Notes under the pieces: model-generated | What the model saw: only the letters and a program-made list of their open reading frames with translations | Databases searched by the model: none | Told to the model about the DNA's origin: nothing | Origin: Betaproteobacteria bacterium UBA5582 | GTDB lineage: Bacteria; Pseudomonadota; Gammaproteobacteria; Burkholderiales; Rhodocyclaceae | Length of the DNA stretch: 29,197 nucleotides | Assembly (NCBI GenBank): GCA_002425245.1 | Contig: DILW01000052.1 | Span: forward strand, 1 to 29,197 | Direction of reading: 5' to 3' | Program-made: the position numbers and the translations under genes | Shown: positions 27,289 to 29,197 of the stretch, piece by piece | Layout: every line of letters begins with the position of its first letter | Position numbering within the stretch: the first letter of the stretch is position 1

Positions 27289-29197
27289 TCACGATTCGTT
27301 TTCAAACTCGACCAGCGCCGCCCCATCGACCACTTGCTCGCCGGCAGCGTAGCAGAAGGCCTTGAGGGTGCCGGCGGCGGGGGCGGTGATGGTGTGTTCC
27401 ATTTTCATCGCTTCGAGGATCAGCAGCGGCGTGCCCTTGTCCACCTTCTGGCCGGGCTGGGCGAGCAGGGCGACGACCTTGCCGGGCATTGGTGCGGTCA
27501 GGCCGCCGCCGTGGCTGTCGCCGGCATCGACGCGGTGCAGTGGGTCATCGCGCAGGAGTGAGTACGTGCTTCCCTGCAGAAAGACCGTGCGCTTGTCGTC
27601 GACCGCGACCACCGAGGCGATCAGTCGGCGGTCGTCGAGTTCGACGGCGAAGCGGTCGCCTTCCAGCTTCTTGCCGCTGGCAACGGTAGACTCGCCGCAA
27701 AGGGCAATTTCCCAGCGCTCGCCGCGATAGCGGACCTGTACGTCGACCAGCGTCTCGCCGTCCATGAAGCTGATCGTGCGCGCGGCCGACAGGTTCATGC
27801 GCCAACCATCGCGTGCGTGCCACGGCGAGAACGGATCGCCGCTGTGCTGCGCGGCCAGCTTCGCCGCATGTTGTTCCCAGAGCAGTTCGCCGACCGTGGC
27901 GACCAGCAGCGCGTCGCGCGGCACCGGCTGGGCGGCGGGGAAGAGGAAATCCTTCTGCCGCTCGATCAGGCCGGTGTCGAGGTCGGCCTTGGCGAAGGCC
28001 GGGCAGGCGACCAGGCGGGAGAGGAAGTCGATGTTGGTGGTCAAGCCGGCGACGCGGTAATCGGCCAAGGCCTTCCGCATGCGCGCCAGCGCGCCGTCGC
28101 GGGTTTCGTCCCAGACGATCAGCTTGGCGATCATCGGGTCGTAGAAGGGCGTGATCTCGTCGCCTTCCTCGACGCCGGTATCGACCCGCACGTTGATCGA
28201 CTCGGCCGGCGGCACCAGGCGCACCAGCTTGCCGGTGGCGGGCAGGAAGCCCTTGTTCGCGTCTTCGGCGTAGATGCGCGCTTCCAGCGCGTGGCCGCGG
28301 ATTTCCAGTTGTTCCTGCTTCAACGGCAGCGGCTGGCCGGCGGCGACGCGCAACTGCCATTCGACCAGATCCTGGCCGGTGATCATCTCGGTGACCGGGT
28401 GCTCGACCTGCAGACGGGTGTTCATCTCCATGAAGAAGAAGCTGCCGTCCTGGTTGGCGATGAATTCAACCGTGCCGGCGCCGACGTAGCCGACGGCCTT
28501 GGCGGCGGCGACAGCCGCCTCGCCCATCTCGCGGCGGCGCGCTTCGCTCATGCCCGGCGCCGGGGCTTCTTCCAGCACCTTCTGGTGGCGGCGCTGCACC
28601 GAGCAGTCGCGCTCGAACAGATAGACGCAGTTGCCCAGCGTGTCGGCGAAGACCTGGATTTCGACGTGGCGCGGCTTGGTGATGTATTTCTCGATGAGCA
28701 CGTGGTCGTCGCCGAAGCTCGACAGCGCCTCGCGCTTGCAGGACGCCAGCGCGTCGGGGAAGTCCTCGGATTTCTCGACCAGGCGCATGCCCTTGCCGCC
28801 ACCGCCGGCCGCCGCCTTGATCAGCACCGGGTAGCCGATCTTCTCGGCCTCGGCGTGCAGCAGCGTCGGCCGCTGGTCATCGCCGTGGTAGCCCGGCGTC
28901 AGCGGCACGTTCGCCGTGCCCATCAGCTTCTTGGCCTCCGATTTCGAGCCCATGGCGTGGATCGCCGCAGCCGGCGGGCCGATGAAGACGATGCCGGCCT
29001 GGGCCAGGGCTTCGGCGAACTCCTCGTTTTCAGAGAGAAAACCGTAGCCCGGATGCACCGCCTGGGCGCCGGTGCGCTGGCAGGCCTCGATGATCTTGTC
29101 GGCGACCAGGTAGGACTCGCGCGCCGCCGCCGGCCCGAGCAGCACGGCCTCGTCGGCCAGACGGACGTGGCGGGCGTTGGCGTCGGCCTCGGAATAG
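27289..29197 (-). CDS. mccA: Biotin carboxylase/biotin carrier subunit, methylcrotonoyl-CoA carboxylase alpha (cut by window edge)
   Basis: The gene continues past the right edge; the visible part is about 636 residues, lacking roughly the first 35. Biotin carboxylase parts are GFLSENEEFA, the ATP-grasp loop IKAAAGGGGKGMRLV, EKYITKPRHVEIQVFAD, RDCSVQRRHQKVLEEAPAP, FFFMEMNTRLQVEHPVTEMITG and EARIYAEDANKGFLPATG. A BT-type middle domain follows, then a biotinyl domain with EAMKMEHTI and a Pro-rich hinge before it. With HMG-CoA lyase next in the cluster, the 3-methylcrotonyl-CoA carboxylase alpha subunit is the best call; a geranyl- or acyl-CoA carboxylase alpha is less likely. Confidence 0.88.
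   Translation of the reverse strand, partial: YSEADANARHVRLADEAVLLGPAAARESYLVADKIIEACQRTGAQAVHPGYGFLSENEEFAEALAQAGIVFIGPPAAAIHAMGSKSEAKKLMGTANVPLTPGYHGDDQRPTLLHAEAEKIGYPVLIKAAAGGGGKGMRLVEKSEDFPDALASCKREALSSFGDDHVLIEKYITKPRHVEIQVFADTLGNCVYLFERDCSVQRRHQKVLEEAPAPGMSEARRREMGEAAVAAAKAVGYVGAGTVEFIANQDGSFFFMEMNTRLQVEHPVTEMITGQDLVEWQLRVAAGQPLPLKQEQLEIRGHALEARIYAEDANKGFLPATGKLVRLVPPAESINVRVDTGVEEGDEITPFYDPMIAKLIVWDETRDGALARMRKALADYRVAGLTTNIDFLSRLVACPAFAKADLDTGLIERQKDFLFPAAQPVPRDALLVATVGELLWEQHAAKLAAQHSGDPFSPWHARDGWRMNLSAARTISFMDGETLVDVQVRYRGERWEIALCGESTVASGKKLEGDRFAVELDDRRLIASVVAVDDKRTVFLQGSTYSLLRDDPLHRVDAGDSHGGGLTAPMPGKVVALLAQPGQKVDKGTPLLILEAMKMEHTITAPAAGTLKAFCYAAGEQVVDGAALVEFENES

Noticed and set aside
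1..29197. CRISPR arrays, insertion sequences, rRNA genes or a prophage
   Set aside because: No repeat-spacer pattern, transposase, rRNA or phage structural gene was found; the only mobile element seen is the group II intron.

Overview
The window is a high-GC stretch of a bacterial chromosome with densely packed genes, many overlapping by 1 or 4 bases. Gene content (ubiK/comM next to torF-glnK-amtB, ThrH, an SbtA/SbtB pair with a CbbR-like regulator, two DUF1289 proteins, an HMG-CoA lyase/MccA leucine-degradation cluster) points to a betaproteobacterium, most likely Rhodocyclales (Dechloromonas/Azonexus-like). That placement is by gene content only.

Layout. 1-3830: comM and ubiK (minus), then a nitrogen operon torF-glnK-amtB (plus) preceded by a good sigma-54 promoter and an NtrC-type palindrome and closed by a terminator. 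3836-5901: thrH-purU-isochorismatase-like hydrolase (minus). 5972-11109: YheS-type ABC-F protein, a small secreted coiled-coil protein, mutY, a flavin reductase, and a psiE/TerB-like pair. 11351-11785: a two-CBS-domain protein.

11902-14723 is the most unusual part. A tRNA-Gly(CCC) gene is split in the 3' strand of its anticodon stem by a 2748-nt group II intron. The intron has a GTGCG start, a textbook 34-nt domain V, a domain VI with a bulged A, and an intact reverse transcriptase/maturase/HNH protein. Joining the exons gives a perfectly paired tRNA. Inside the intron, just upstream of the maturase gene, lies a second, complete tRNA-Gly with the same CCC anticodon but a different anticodon stem. 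Two intron hexamers complementary to the 5' exon (candidate EBS1, EBS2) match the split tRNA exactly but match the internal copy poorly. So the element appears to carry a target-resistant copy of the tRNA it interrupts. This is the best candidate for an undescribed system here.

14882-17522: a small unknown protein, then a LysR regulator divergent from the sodium/bicarbonate transporter sbtA and its PII-like partner sbtB. With glnK-amtB, the window holds two transporter/PII pairs, one for nitrogen and one for inorganic carbon. 17519-20486: a tightly overlapped minus-strand set (rapZ, a NusG-II protein, a Gx transporter, ubiX, a LON-substrate-binding protein). 20557-23352: an M20 amidohydrolase and a chemotaxis receptor.

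23410-29197: mccA, a phd/vapC-type toxin-antitoxin pair with its own strong promoter, HMG-CoA lyase, a 327-residue unknown protein, two consecutive DUF1289 proteins and a metallo-beta-lactamase-fold hydrolase. The toxin-antitoxin pair sits inside the leucine-degradation cluster and probably drives transcription of the genes behind it. Apart from the 5' part of the intron, no stretch over 300 bases is without a gene.
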